Part shown: one piece after another, positions 51,366 through 63,475 of the stretch
How positions within the stretch are numbered: the stretch's first letter is position 1
How the letters are laid out: each line of letters starts with the position of its first letter
Assembly: GCA_905221605.1 (NCBI GenBank)
Contig: CAJNDS010002084.1
Coordinates: 219,972-283,971, forward strand
DNA from: Symbiodinium natans
Taxonomy: Eukaryota; Sar; Dinophyceae; Suessiales; Symbiodiniaceae
Length of the DNA: 64,000 nucleotides
Direction of reading: 5' to 3'
Notes under the pieces: model-generated
Database searches by the model: none
Told to the model about the DNA's origin: nothing
Seen by the model: only the letters and a program-made list of their open reading frames with translations
Made by a program: the position numbers and the translations under genes

Positions 51366-51600
51366 CACAGAGTTCGTCCACTTCGAGCTGGAGATTGGGC
51401 ACCGAGGACAGGAAGCAGCGGACATGTACCAGTCTTTGAAAGCACTTTGCCGGTGCTCGGTCCTGCAGTCGTGGGGGCTCGTCTTCGCAAAGACAAGCCA
51501 GGGAGATCACTGATGGCTCAGCGGATCCAGGAACACATCCGTTAGACCTTCCTTTACGTGTTCATTCATAAAACTTTTATTTCGTCACAGTTTTGCAGGG

Positions 51601-51696
51601 ATGGGGGGGGGGGAGGGGGGGGGATGGGGGGGGGGATGGGGGGGGATTGATGGGGGGGGGATGGGGGGGGGGGATGGGGGGGGGGATGTGGGGGGG
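51601..51696. repeat. (GATGGGGGGG)n G-rich tract
   Basis: About 95 nt of G runs separated by GAT, in inverted orientation to 51140-51365 with a spacer of about 235 nt. Confidence 0.92.
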
Positions 51697-51699
51697 AAG

Positions 51700-53095
51700 G
51701 GATGTTTCCAGAAGTTCTCCGAAAGTCTGGAGGAAACACATTTTTCCCACGAAGAAAGCAAGTTGGCATCAGAGGGAGGAAGAAACCGAGAATCAAACAT
51801 GGAAAGAATGAACGAAAGAAAGACAGACAGCGAAAGCGTGGGGTGGGGGTGCTGCAGACACACACTCACACACACACGCACGCTCGCCCACAACCCTTGT
51901 TTTGTGAGCCGTGGAAGGTTTTTTCGAGATGATCATGCCATGAAAAGGACATGCATTGAAGCACATGCGGGTCCTTTCCAAGCCCGTCATTCGAGCATGT
52001 GTTTGCTAATGGGGGTGGGAGGGGCCTCATGCCATGCGAAGGGACTTGCGATAGTCGAGTATAATAAGAAACAGAGGCCGAAAAAGAGGTTTCCAGTTCA
52101 ACAATATTGCCATCGTCCAATCAAATATACAGAGGAAATAGAGGTTTTCAGAGGAAATACAAACAGACAACATAGAGGTGATGCATATAAACTGCCTAGG
52201 CAAATATAGATGTAACAGAGGCTTTCCATTTCAAGAAGACGAAATGGAAGTTCCCGAGAAAAGAGTTTCCTAGTAAAAGATCCCTAGACCACAAAAATCA
52301 AACGCAAACACGAAGAAGAACCAATTTAGTTCCATCTCAGGTCTGATCCTGACGTGTCAGAAGGGAGTTTGTGGAGTATATTCATGCAGTCATCCCTGAA
52401 AGCCCGATGATGTCGGCAACTTGCCACTCACTAGAGCCTGCCCTTGTGAGGACAGTCCGGGAGGCGAAAGCACTGCCTCGTCCGAAGCTTGGAATCCTCA
52501 GCTGGTGGCATACTTCCACTGCGCATCGCGTTCTCGTTTGGTTCAGCATCCTGTGCCTTAGCCTTGCGGCGGCAGCGGGCCGCCTGCTGGATGAGCGCGA
52601 GGACGCAAGACCAGTCAGTGCTCGGAGCTGAGCTGAGATCTGTTGGGATGTTTGAAACACTGGCGATTCGAAGAACACAGCCCAGGCTGCCTCCCAACGC
52701 CTGGCGCTTGGGCGACGGGAAGGTTCGAAGTTTTCTTCCTTTTTTTGCCATTATGTTGCTTCGTTCTTTCCGCAAACTTCGGCTTATTGTAAAAATCTGT
52801 AAATTTCTTGCGGGCCCCAGAAGCTGAAGCTCTTGACTCCCGAAGCTGGGTTCCCTGGTCAGAACACTCCTGAGCAAGGCATGGGGTACGCGGCAGGTAG
52901 ATGGAATTGGTTGGTTTCCTGTTGGCTTCGGTGCAGATGCTTCCTGCGCTGCGTAGGAACCACATTGTTCTGCATAGCTAGGCCCTAAATGCCAGGCATT
53001 TCACGGGTAGCTATTGGCCAACCGCGGTCGGAGCTTGCCTCAGCAGTGTTGGACCAGTCAGTCAGTCAGCCAGCCAGTCAGTGAGTCAGTCAGTG
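51700..53095. other. Intergenic DNA
   Basis: No gene recognised. A hydrophobic segment with a cleavage-site-like end, VLVWFSILCLSLAAAAG near 52530-52580 (+), resembles a signal peptide but has no clear start or continuation. Confidence 0.4.
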
Positions 53096-53097
53096 AT

Positions 53098-53098
<1 letters not shown>

Positions 53099-53146
<48 letters not shown>

Positions 53147-53201
53147 CGGCCTTTCACGCGCCCCTGGGGGCGGCCTCCCTTCGGGGGGGTCATGCGTGGG
53201 G

Positions 53202-53232
<31 letters not shown>

Positions 53233-53400
53233 CGGCCACGGGGTCCTTCCTTCGGGGGGGGGGCCTCTTAGAAGAAGAGGAGGAGGAGGAGGAGGAGGAG
53301 GAGAAGGAGGAGAGAGAGTGTGTGAGAGAGAGAGTGTGTGAAAGAGAGAGAGAGAGCTGGGGAATTCACATGCGCTGGAAGGAAGGAAGGAAGAGAGAGC
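53099..53400 (+). repeat. (GA)n and (GGA)n purine repeats
   Basis: (GA)n at 53099-53143 and 53202-53229, (GGA)n at 53276-53312, then mixed GAGA/GTGTGA to about 53357 and (GGAA)n to 53395. Confidence 0.9.
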
Positions 53401-56400
53401 TGGCCGTGGCGTTCCGAGGCTTTCCGAGGCCGCAAAGCCGCCTCAATGCCAGAGGCACCAACGTCAGCAGCTCGAGCCTTCCCGTGGCCTCTGATCAAAC
53501 ATTACAATCATTGTTCAACTAGGTCCCGGTGCTCGGTGACGGGTATCAGATCAAGTATCCGAAGCGCTTTGTTAGCCATGTTAGCCTAAGTGATCCTCTG
53601 TTCCAAGGTTGGCAAATTCACGCTCGGCCCTCGGCATTCCTTTGCGACGTTGCCCAATCGGGGGCACGTCGGATCACGGGGTGACAAGGAGAAGGTGGCT
53701 TTTGTAACAGTTTGGGTCGATCAGAAGGTTGCGTCAAGCACCCATCATAAAACCTGTGCCTGAAATTTTTTAACTCGGGGGCTGGGACGCTTCTCGCGGT
53801 ACTCGGGAATGTTCCAACGGCACGGCCTTTAGTAGGAGTGTAAGGCGGGGAGTGAACGAACCCTGGAGAGAAAGACGGGAACAGATGACAGGTGGCAAGA
53901 CAGACGGCCAGGCGAGACTGAAAGATAGTACCAGAATTTTGAAAGAGGTGTCAGTCCAACCTGAGATGACTCTATTTAGACGGCTTGTTGCCTGTCCTTG
54001 ATTCAGGATGTTGTCTTGGGCTACAAGTCGATCATGGGGCCCTCTTCCTAAGACCACAGAGAGAGCTGTGAAATGAGAGGGAATACAATTTGTGCGAGAA
54101 AGTGCGCTCTGCGCGTGTTGTTGCTCTTTCCTTTTCGTGTTCGTTGGTTTTGTCGTTTTTCTTTCGTGTGCCTTACTGAGACTCGGGCGCCCAGGTGACC
54201 ACCTTGGAGGCGCCGCCGCGCTCATCCGGGACGGTGTGATTGGGCCGCATTTGTTTGCAAAGTTTGCACTCTCTGAAAACCCTGAGAACTCCATTCAGAG
54301 AGAAGCAAAGGCACTTGACCTTCCCTTGTTAAAACAAGACTCAGCACAGTTGTGTGCTGCATTGAAAGAGCCCTTCTGCGATGTGCCTAGCTGGGCCTAA
54401 GTGTTCCTGAAGTGCAGCCGCGCTCCTGGCAAAGTTGATGCTGCAACATGCCGAAATCCAGGGGCACTCCAAGGCCTCGGCGCCAAAGGGCCTCGAGAGC
54501 TCCGCCTCAGGTGCTCCTATTTTTTGAGATCTGCACGTGATCTAAGAATTCGAAACATCCAGAGACCTCGTCTCGTGTGCAGTTACTACATCGCCACCTG
54601 CTTGGTGTGATCGAAAGCCACCGGAGAGCTCCAGTTCAAGCAGGTGCCCTGCCATTCCTGTGTGCACTCAGCAATGCTCATGACGGTTTCTCATCGTTGC
54701 GTGGAGGTCCAATGCCACTACGAGCGCTGGCACCAGCGTGGTCCGGCGGACCAGTGCAGCCAACCGAGATCCGGATATGAGCAACAGAGTCAGAGAGCGT
54801 AACAGAACGTCAGTGTGACGGCTTCTGTGCCCGAGTTCCAGCATCCTAACATGTCGTTCACCTCATCGGACATCCTCGAATGCATCCTGGTGCCATCAAC
54901 TGTCTAAGGCCCCAAGCAGCGCGGCATCTGCAGTGCTGCGCTCCAGTTGGGTGGTCAGGGCCCCACAACAACACAGCTTGGAATTTGCAGACTGAGCAGA
55001 ACAAAAACGAACGAAAGGTTCCCTCATTGACAAGTGCTCAGCGGATCTTGGCGGGACTAAGGAACGCCTTGGGGGCGGCCACGTTCTCAGAAGCAAATTA
55101 GCACATTAGTCAGTCGCTGCCCATGGGTGGGTCGACTTCTCTGGGGCGTGAGGTGGCAACGGAACACGTGGGGACGTCTCGGCCAGAGCACTCAGTCTTT
55201 GTCTTCAGGGACTTGGCCGGGTATCAGTCAATACATGTCAATACCATCAGAAGTTTGCAACGTTACCGAATGCATTTTAATGAGCTGCAGTTAATTGTTA
55301 TCGCCCCGTGCATCTGCCTTTGTCTACTGCAACTCAAGTTCCCTTCGGTGGCATCGAGCAAAACCGCTGCGGAGCAGCACGGATGGCTGCCTCCACCGCG
55401 GCCCCGGTCCCCAACCCGGCGCATGCTCTGTGACCCAGCCCCTGCCACGCATTCCAGTCGCTGACCCCTGGCCCACCGGCCTTCGCACAAACAGAAATGT
55501 GGCTTACTATGGCGAGGGCGGCAGCACCCAGCAATGTGTTGCAATTTTGCTCAATTCTGCCCCGGATTTGTGGACAGCCAACTCCAGACAGTCACCTGGA
55601 TGAATGATGTCCGCTAGCCGACTCGATCAGCTGCATGAGTGAAAGATGCCGTTGACTTGCATCACGCACTTCGGCACGACATTGACATTGTCCATGAGAG
55701 CAGAGGCCAAACCCGGCCGTGATGAAACATTGAAAGGGGGCGGGAAACCCTGCCCCACGAAAGCTAAGAGCCCATGCGCTTAAGGAGCGCGCGAGGGTCT
55801 GCGCAAGAAACAACTTTCATGTAAGCTCCGCGTACTGTATCGGTATCAACTTGGACCAGTTGGCCACGACCTCGCAACTCCTCACTTTGTACGCCCACAT
55901 CTTACTGTACGACTGCCACCCAAATGCTAGCCTGAAGTGGCTTGTATGTTACAAGGGATGTTAAAGTCGCCTACCGCGTAAGCCAGTGTAAGAACGTGTA
56001 AGCAAACAGGCTTGGAAACCAAGCCGCATAAGCTAGCACTGTGCGCAGGTAAGATGCACGCCTCGCGTAAGCACAACAGTTTCCGGATAATATGGGTGCT
56101 TGTCATTCAGAGAGTTCACGCTAGCTGCTGCCACGAAGCTGGCGGTCAACAAATTGGATGCATGGTACCTGCTAGCTGTAGCCGCAAGTTGCGTGAAAAA
56201 AACCCTGACCGGCCTGAGTTGTCAATGTTGTACCTTCACCTACTCATCCAGTCGCACGAAAGTTGCTTTAAAGAGCTACAACAGACTGGGAGCCGCCGAG
56301 GTCAATGTACGATTGCGCCCTGGTTCTAACTCGGAGGCTTGGTTGTTGTACTCTGGCTGCTGGCGCAGTGGACTCGACCGGAGTTGACAGGATGATCGTT

Positions 56401-56857
56401 GTGCTGAGCCTTGTCGGGAGCTTATGCATTCCGTCAGGCGCGCGCTCCTCTCTGTGTGTGTGTTTCTTTTTTTGATGACCATGTTGGGATATGCCTGCTT
56501 GATGTTGTGTGTGTAATACGAAAGCACTACATGCACGAGTTTGTAATCGGTTCGGGCATAGTGGGAGTTCGGGGTTGAGTCTCGCCATGTTACGTGATTG
56601 CTCGGTCGGTGGTCTCCTTTGCAGGCTGCGCCAAATAGGGAGCAGATACGATCAGCTGGGCGAGGCCCATGTTGCGGACATCTTGGGTGGGATTGGGATC
56701 AGCTAGCCGACTCTTGCGTTTCGCACATTGGAACGGGAACCTGCATGCGAGAAGAAAAAGTTTAGGAGATCAGCAGAGTAGATACTGTGCTTTACGCCCG
56801 AAATGTGCACATCCAGTCACCACATTGGTTCCTCGTACTGGTCCATCTGTGCATCAG
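53401..56857. other. Intergenic DNA upstream of the kinesin exons
   Basis: No confident gene. At 54180-54400 (+) an open frame reads like protein (GGAAALIRDGVIGPHLFAKF, then NPENSIQREAKALDLPLLKQD) and is a candidate exon of unknown identity. Early kinesin exons may also lie here. Confidence 0.4.
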
Positions 56858-59800
56858 GCCCAGTACCAGTTCGACCACGTTTTTCCAGAAGACACCTCTC
56901 AGGAGGAGGCTTGCGCTCGATGTGACAGATGGCTAGGGATGTATCGCTTCTCAACTGTTATGCAGATATCCCCAGCCCTGTCAGGTCTTTAATGTCGCTG
57001 TGGCACCCATTTGCGAGGCAGGTGGTCGCATGGACAGCAGCGGATGTCGGTGCTTCTGCCAGTTGGAGCTGAATAGCACACTTATGAATGAGATTAAGAA
57101 CAATGAGAACAATAGATCGAGTTGCAGTTGAGTGTGTCCGCAATGATCTGCCCCAACGGGAAGGCGGTCATAAGTGGCTACAACGGTGCAGTCATTGCCT
57201 ATGGTGGGAAGCTTGTTCCGACAAGTTGAGAGGGCTTAGACTGTATAGCTGTAGCGACTGTATGGCTGTAGCAGTCTGTTCGATGAAGAGAGCGTGCCGG
57301 GAATTTCATCCGCGCTGTTCTCACAGTTTGGTTGTTCGAACGAGTGTGTGTGTGTGTGTGTGTGTGTGTCTGTGTGTGTCTCTGTGTGTGTGTGGCAAGC
57401 AATGCTTTGAGGCCAAACTGGGTCAGGGAAGACCCACACGGTCGTTGGAACCTCAAAGCAAGACGCCCAGAGAACGCCAGCTCCAAGAACATGAAAGTGT
57501 TTTTCTTGTACCGGTCTGGGTCTGCAACATATTGCAACATTGCTTCCCGAGGTTCAGAGGGGTGGCCCCAAGAGCCATACACTGCATCTTCGATGCATTG
57601 GCGCAGAGCAGGGAGCTTACCTGAGAGCAAGCACAAGCTTTGGTTTTTTTCCAGAACTCTCGTGTCAGGATCCCTTTGGTCTGTTGATGTTTCAGTCCTC
57701 GAGATATACAACGAGCGTGCCCGATGCTGAGCTTGGTTCGCAGCATGTGCATGTGCATCTAACGACATTGCAGAGAACAGCTTCTTGCTGAACATCCGCT
57801 GGGTATACAGCCGTACACATGAGTGTTGATCTAAAGATCCTTGTCATGGATTCAAGGCAAAGGGCTTGTGGCAAATCTACAGCATGGCATGTGGCTAGTT
57901 TTTGCGTGAGACAATGTGAGACAAGAACTAATTTGCATTGATTCCGGGGCGTGAGGCTTGCGAACTGGAGTGTGGCGCATGCGGTGTATATAGCTTCCAG
58001 GAACTTGGGTCTCCTTGTTCCTTCGTGCCTGCGAAAGGCTCACTGGACTTGAAAGCTGGAGTGATGTGTGCTCGAACTTCTGCTCACGGAACGAAGGGAA
58101 AGCTAGTTTTCGCAATCTGAAGGTTTCCCAGAAAAGGTTCGTTTAACCACACATGCCGGGACATTGCCTGCAGTTTTCATGGGGTCGCGATATTGCCGTG
58201 GAGCTGCCAGAAACTTTGTAGCCCATTTGTCAGGTGGCATCCTTGTACACGTACTTGAGTCAAGTTATATCATGAATATTTCTATGTGCGTAAAAATGTG
58301 TTGTTGCTGTTTTTCGTGCCGCCCTTCTGTAACGAAGGTGCGAGATCTCCTGAGTCCAGGAGCTGTGACTCATGCCGCCAGCTCAGCTTGCATCGTTGTG
58401 ACAAGCGTTTACCGCAGCGGCGACAAGACGGTTGCCTTCATGTCTCCTGCAAATTGCTGGTTTTACATGATTTCACATGCTTTTACATGCTTGTACATGC
58501 GGTCATGCTTCGGTGTTGTCTCGAAGTTGACGTACGCCACAATGTGCAGCTGGACATATTCCGAGCGCACTGGCGTGGCTCTTACGAGCTCACGCCTGCG
58601 AATTATTGCACACAATACTGTAGAATCACAATACTGTACAATGCTGTACAGTTGTACAATACTGTACATGTCTGCAAACCTCAGTACTATGCAATTTGTT
58701 TTGTAACTGTAGAGTACCTGTACCCCCCGCCCCCCCCCCCCCCCCCCCAAATCCACTGAAGCCGCACGGAGCCGCATGGAGCTCACACTCTGCACGACGC
58801 GCATGTCACCGTGTCCCTCCCGATTTGCTTATATACTGAGGTTGACGTTCACGAAGTTCGTGGAGATCACGAAGGTTTGGCACAAAGCTGTTACTTTCAA
58901 ACTTTGACTGTCCGCGTGTAACCAGGGTTCTTGTGCCGAATCGCAAGACCAGAACTGAGTTGCATTGCACTGGGTCGCCGTTCCACAGCCTGAGAAAGGC
59001 ATGGGAGACGGTAGCAGAACATGCTGAGGGTGCCTTTTCAGGTGCCAGCTTTCGCTGCCCAGACGCTGTGAGGCGGCAGGCCTCTTGAAGTGTGAAACGC
59101 CGGTCACAATGTCTGTAGCGAGACCTTAGCATGGCTTTTTTTACTGCATCTGCAGGCAAGAACCTGTTGGCACCTCTCCACCGTGTTGTCATATGCTGCG
59201 ATGACACAGTTCGAGCTTTGCTTTGATGTTGCGAGGCTTCCTCACCTGAGGAGGCTTTAGCAGCCCTGGCCGAAGGCATGAAGCGCAGGGCCGCGCCTGC
59301 GACGATTCTGGGATGGGCTTTTGTTGTGAAGTTGCATGTCCTGGAGCTTCCCAGTGCTGGTGCAGCTACAGCATTCTCTGTACTGCCACCTGCCAGGAGA
59401 CTGCGCGGACTGACATGAACCACCACAGCAGCAGGCACAAGGGCTCAGAGCACTGAGATACATGTGCAGAGTCTACGCCTACTTTGTCTCGGGCTTGCAT
59501 GCCAGGTCGCATCTGATCTTTACGCTGACCGCCACGCAGCGGGACCCCGAGATCGGGGCAACGCTTCGCGGCAGGCCGGATGTGTCTCGATGGGAACACT
59601 GCTGGCCGAGCATGGGATGTTGGATGCGGCGCAGCATGGTGTAGCTTTGGCTTGCTCCCAAGCTATGCCAAGCTTGAAGGCTTCATTTAGTGGACTTGGC
59701 CGGCAGTGAGCGACTGAAACGGACTTGGCCTCAGAGAGCAGTACTGTATCGATGAGTATTGATTGCAGGTCCAGCTGTCAACATAGCGCACTGCAAGCAT

Positions 59801-62012
59801 GCCCACCGCAGGTCGATGTCCACGGACTTTGCTTCACCGCGAGGTGGGAGAACTTCTAACGGTGTATGAGTCAGCACCAGCTTGTCGGTGCTGAGTTCTG
59901 TGTTGATTCCGTTTTTTTGTCCGTGTGTCAACGCATGATGCGTGCCGTCAACGGTCATACTCAAGACAGAAGAAATGCAGAGCTAGTGCTCCAACGAAAG
60001 CTTGGCAAAGCTGGTGTAACTGTCCATAAAAAACGCTCTGCGAGTGGTGCCCAGCAGCAACAGGGGCACCCCATGCCAGGTCCCACTCTAACACGCCGCG
60101 GAAGTGGCTCAGGGCCTCGGGCTCAGAGGTGGCGGCGACCGCATCTATCTTCCCTAACATAAAAAAGGAATACTCAAGAGGCTGCGGGTGGCTGCGAATG
60201 GGCATGAATGGGCATGAATGGGCTTCCATTCCAACTTCGCCTTGAGAGGCTCCGAACCCCTCGAGACCAGCGCCGGGAAGCGGGCGAGATCAACAAGCCC
60301 CGAACCCAGAATTCGTTGCGAGTTCGTATGCTTTTGTGAGGTCGGCTGTTTTGGTATTCTGGGTCTGGGTAAGTTCATGGGCAGTGCTCGCTGAAGAAGG
60401 TTGCTGTTGGCATTCGTTCAGGCGTTATGGCTTGTTCGAGCTAGAGGCTGCATGGATACAGGTCCCAGAGTTCAATGCCTGCCCGTCTTGCAGGATGTCT
60501 GTCATAGAAACTCGACAATACTCAGGTTCCCTGAGCACGAAAGGAGATTCGGACTTCGTCTGCTTGCTTCGCGCTTTGCATCGCCGTGCTCTTTCCAAGA
60601 GGTCGCTTTCGCAGCTGGCCTTGGTCATCCAGCGCCTGACGAGCCAAAATGGCTCTTCCATGCAGCCCGGTGCCTAAAGGGGGGGGAGTAGGGTTGCAAT
60701 ATGGACACAGAGGGGGCTTCATCCCGCTCTCCATTTGCTAGGCTGGTGCCATACCGAGACTCGATGCTGACACGCCTCCTAGCCGAGAGCCTCTTGGCCC
60801 CCCAAGCAAACTCGGAGTCTCAGAGTTTGGAGTGGTTGAGTGACATGTGACAACTGTTCTCGTTGACATAATTTCAAGCCATCCAAGCGAAATTCGCAAG
60901 TGTTCAGATTCCACTCAAACCCATCAATAATGTGTTACCGTTAATCTGGACCTGCAAAGTAAAGACCAAGGATGCCTCTCATTGAGTTGCGACCGTCAGG
61001 TTTCGGTGGCAGCTCGAAGACTTGCCTGATCATCACCTGTTCTGTGCAGGCATCTGGGCAGAACGCTGTGGTATCAGTTTGGTCACCCGTGATTTGCTAT
61101 GCGGATCTGTGGCCCTTGCTTGCTGCGGAATCTGAGGCATCTGATCGGGAGGACTGCTCAGAGATTGTCCAGGGGAATGCGGCGTCAAGAGGGCTGAGGC
61201 ACAGATGGTCGGCAGCTGTGTGCGCTGCCGGAAGTCTCTGCCAGGAGACGCGCTGCTCCCTGGAGTTCGGCAAGAGGGCCAAGCTTGTCAGGATTGCCCA
61301 CTCGGAATTCAGTGAACTGCCATGCGACGAGACAGCCTCCAGTAGGTACATATGAGGCAGACGGAGGATGGAGTCTACGTACCTGCGTGCGCATGTCCGC
61401 AAGAGCACGCTTCAGCAACGTGATGTGCTGACACACACACACACACACTACTTTGCCGGCAATATATTCACTTCACAAGCTAGACTCAGCTGGACATTTT
61501 CATGCTGAGGGTACGATATTTCGATTCTTGACACCTCTGCAAGTAGGCATCACGCTCGCTTTGCGAGGAACCGTCCGCAGATCAACTTGGAAGTGGCGCA
61601 CGAACCCTCTGCTGTTGTGGAGGTAGCCTGTCATCACATGCTGTTCTGGTAGCCATGTTCAGCTGCCGAAAAAGAAGGCCTTGATGACACTGAATGGGTA
61701 GAGGCAGTCCGTACCAGAAGGATTTTTAGAGATTTCAGTGTGTTTGGGGGATCGACCCTCCCTGCATGGGCTCCATGAACCTGAGGCTTTTGTGGCCAAG
61801 AAGCTGGAAGAGATGCAACGAGTCCAGGAGGCGCCCAGCCTGCCAAGCTCGTCGCGAAGACCGTTTGCAGACCTCTTGGCATGCTTGTAGCCCGCCACAA
61901 ATCCGTCCGCAAGCCAGATTCAGCAAAAGGATGTCCGCTGTTCGAGGAGTTACTTCGTGAACGTGAGCTTTTGCAAGCAGAGCGTGCCTCACTTGGAGGG
62001 CAAAGTGGACAA
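56858..62012 (+). CDS. Kinesin motor protein, many short exons
   Basis: Motor-domain landmarks appear in the canonical order. 56858-56908: QFDHVFPEDTSQEE. 57128-57203: GKAVISGYNGAVIAYG. 57412-~57463: QTGSGKTHTV, the P-loop. 57558-~57617: GVAPRAIHCIFDAL. About 57653-57718: VSVLEIYNER. 58338-~58360: VRDLLSP. 59506-~59542: SHLIFTLTATQ, switch I SSRSH region. 60602-~60645: SLSQLALVIQRL. 60742-60793: LVPYRDSMLTRLLAESL. 61000-~61050: GFGGSSKTCLIITCS. 61245-~61291: CSLEFGKRAKLVR. Coiled-coil-like segments follow at 61786-~61830 (AKKLEEMQRVQ) and 61947-~62012 (LLREREL). Acceptors are AG|G and several donors are GC. Kinesins walk on microtubules with ATP. A DLAGSE (switch II) exon, expected between 59.5 and 60.6 kb, was not found, so completeness is open. 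The 3' end is undetermined. Confidence 0.85.
57344..57397 (+). repeat. (TG)n in kinesin intron
   Basis: About 54 nt of TG with TC interruptions, 15 nt before the acceptor of the P-loop exon. Confidence 0.9.
58605..58748. repeat. ACAATACTGTAC repeats and poly-C, in kinesin intron
   Basis: 58605-58672 repeats acaatactgtac-like words about five times; the words contain the self-complementary core GTAC with flanking tgtacagttgtaca. Poly-C with one G follows at 58726-58748. Confidence 0.75.
60195..60225 (+). repeat. 10-bp tandem repeat, 3 copies
   Basis: Three copies of gaatgggcat in a row, within the kinesin intron region. Confidence 0.85.
61430..61448. repeat. (AC)n microsatellite
   Basis: Nine AC dinucleotides inside the 3' part of the kinesin gene. 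Confidence 0.9.
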
Positions 62013-62750
62013 GGCATGACAAGGCATTCTCCCTGACGCGACTGCGAATCGGCAAGGAGCTTCAAGGACAGAAACAATGTTAACAAGTTTTTTGAGGGGT
62101 TGCAAATGACCTTCGGCCGCCGCAGCCATTTCTTTGAAGCTGTCATAGCGCGGCACTACGCAACTGAAAATCAGATGTAAATGCATCCCTTGAACTGCCC
62201 ATGCGGTTTTTAAGAAGGCAGGAAGTTGAGCAAAGAGAAAGGTTCTTCAGTCTCGTGTCGGTCCCACGATAAGTTAATGTCCTTTGCCGTCGGCGTGGCA
62301 CTGCTCAGCGGCCGAACGGCTCGCATTGCCACTCAACCTGAGGCTTGGCCTAAACTCCTAGCAGTCCTAGCAGATTTCCAGATATTTACAGTAAGGTCGT
62401 AGTAGATGCACGCGACGGGTGAACACGTAGCAGAGTGGTGGCAGTAGAGCTGAGGACTGCACAGTCCAAGAGTTTAAGAAGCTCGCTCAGAAGGAGAGGG
62501 GCGGGGGCACGAGTTGAGAGTGGGCGGGAATGCTCAATTCCAGCAAAGTTGTAGTGACATCGCATGATGCGCATTGCAAGGAGCTCCGAACATCAGGCAT
62601 CACCGCGCTCATCACATCTGCAGGTGCCCTTGCCAGAGCAGAGCGTCGGAACGGGACTGATCTGATTTACTCACTTTCGATCTCAACAACTACTGTATTC
62701 CCCCGAATGGGAACCAAGTCGACCCAATCTTCAATGACTTGCTACATCCT
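62013..62750. other. DNA between kinesin coiled coil and ubiquitin-like fragment
   Basis: No exon recognised. May contain later kinesin exons (for example the frame LRIGKELQGQ near 62040) or the 3' end of that gene. Confidence 0.4.
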
Positions 62751-62870
62751 GCCTGAAGCAGGCCAGCTGCTAGATGATGGTTGTACGCTTCAGACAGCTG
62801 GCTTGGCCAATGGCGACACTCTAAGCGCGACGGTGCAGCAATCCACGATTGCAGCGGACCTGCACAAGCA
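62751..62870 (+). CDS. Ubiquitin-like domain fragment of dinoflagellate type
   Basis: The open frame encodes LLDDGCTLQTAGLANGDTLSA, then VQQSTIAA. The succession (L)xDGxTLxxxGLxxGDTLxAxVQ is the end of a ubiquitin-like beta-grasp as it recurs in many predicted dinoflagellate proteins, often ahead of RCC1-like repeats; this comparison is from memory. The frame upstream to 62530 is open but looks less conserved, and a GTC|G-rich stretch follows. It is probably one exon of a gene continuing to the right, or a decayed copy. Confidence 0.5.
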
Positions 62871-63000
62871 TGTTTCGCCGGCGGTTTGTTTTGTTTCAGT
62901 TAGGTTGAATCTAGTTCCTTGCCGAGCCTGTGGAGCGCCCGGCCGGAAAGAAACGGCGGGGCCTGTTTTTTGTCGCGTTTTTTGATTTTCCTCGCGATTT

Positions 63001-63475
63001 TTTTTTTTTTGGGGGGGGGGGGGGGGGAGGGGGTGTTGGGAGGGCAGGAAAACTTCCATTTTCTCCATTGAAACGAGCTATTTTCTCTGTTTTTTTCTAG
63101 TGAAAAGCCTCCACTTTATCGAAGAAAGGGGCCTGGGGCTTGGCTGTCTCGAAGAGCGGGGGGGTGGCGCTGGGGAGGCTCGAGGAAGAAGAGGAAAGAA
63201 AGAAAGGAAGGACCGAAACAGAGTCGAAATAAACAAATAGACAGAAAGAAGAATGAAAAAGAAGGAAAGAACTACAAGAATGAAAACGAAGAATGAAAGC
63301 AAGAAAAGAAGAAAGGCAAATGCAACAGTAACAAAAACAAAGAGCACCAAATGGAGAAAAATAATAGTTGAAGAGACAGAAAGAAAGAACGAAATAATAA
63401 AACGACAAAAAACAAGTAAAGAAAACATAAAGAAACAGAGAGGACGATTGAAATAAAAAGAAAGAAAAAAACAAC
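63001..63475. repeat. Poly-T/poly-G block and A/G-rich AAAGAA region
   Basis: Poly-T then poly-G at 62998-63037, then AGAAAGAAAG-type purine sequence at 63185-63475 with long but meaningless open frames on both strands. Confidence 0.8.

Noticed and set aside
51095-51545. Pro-rich and Gly-rich ORFs at the inverted C/G tracts
   Set aside because: Repeat translations only.
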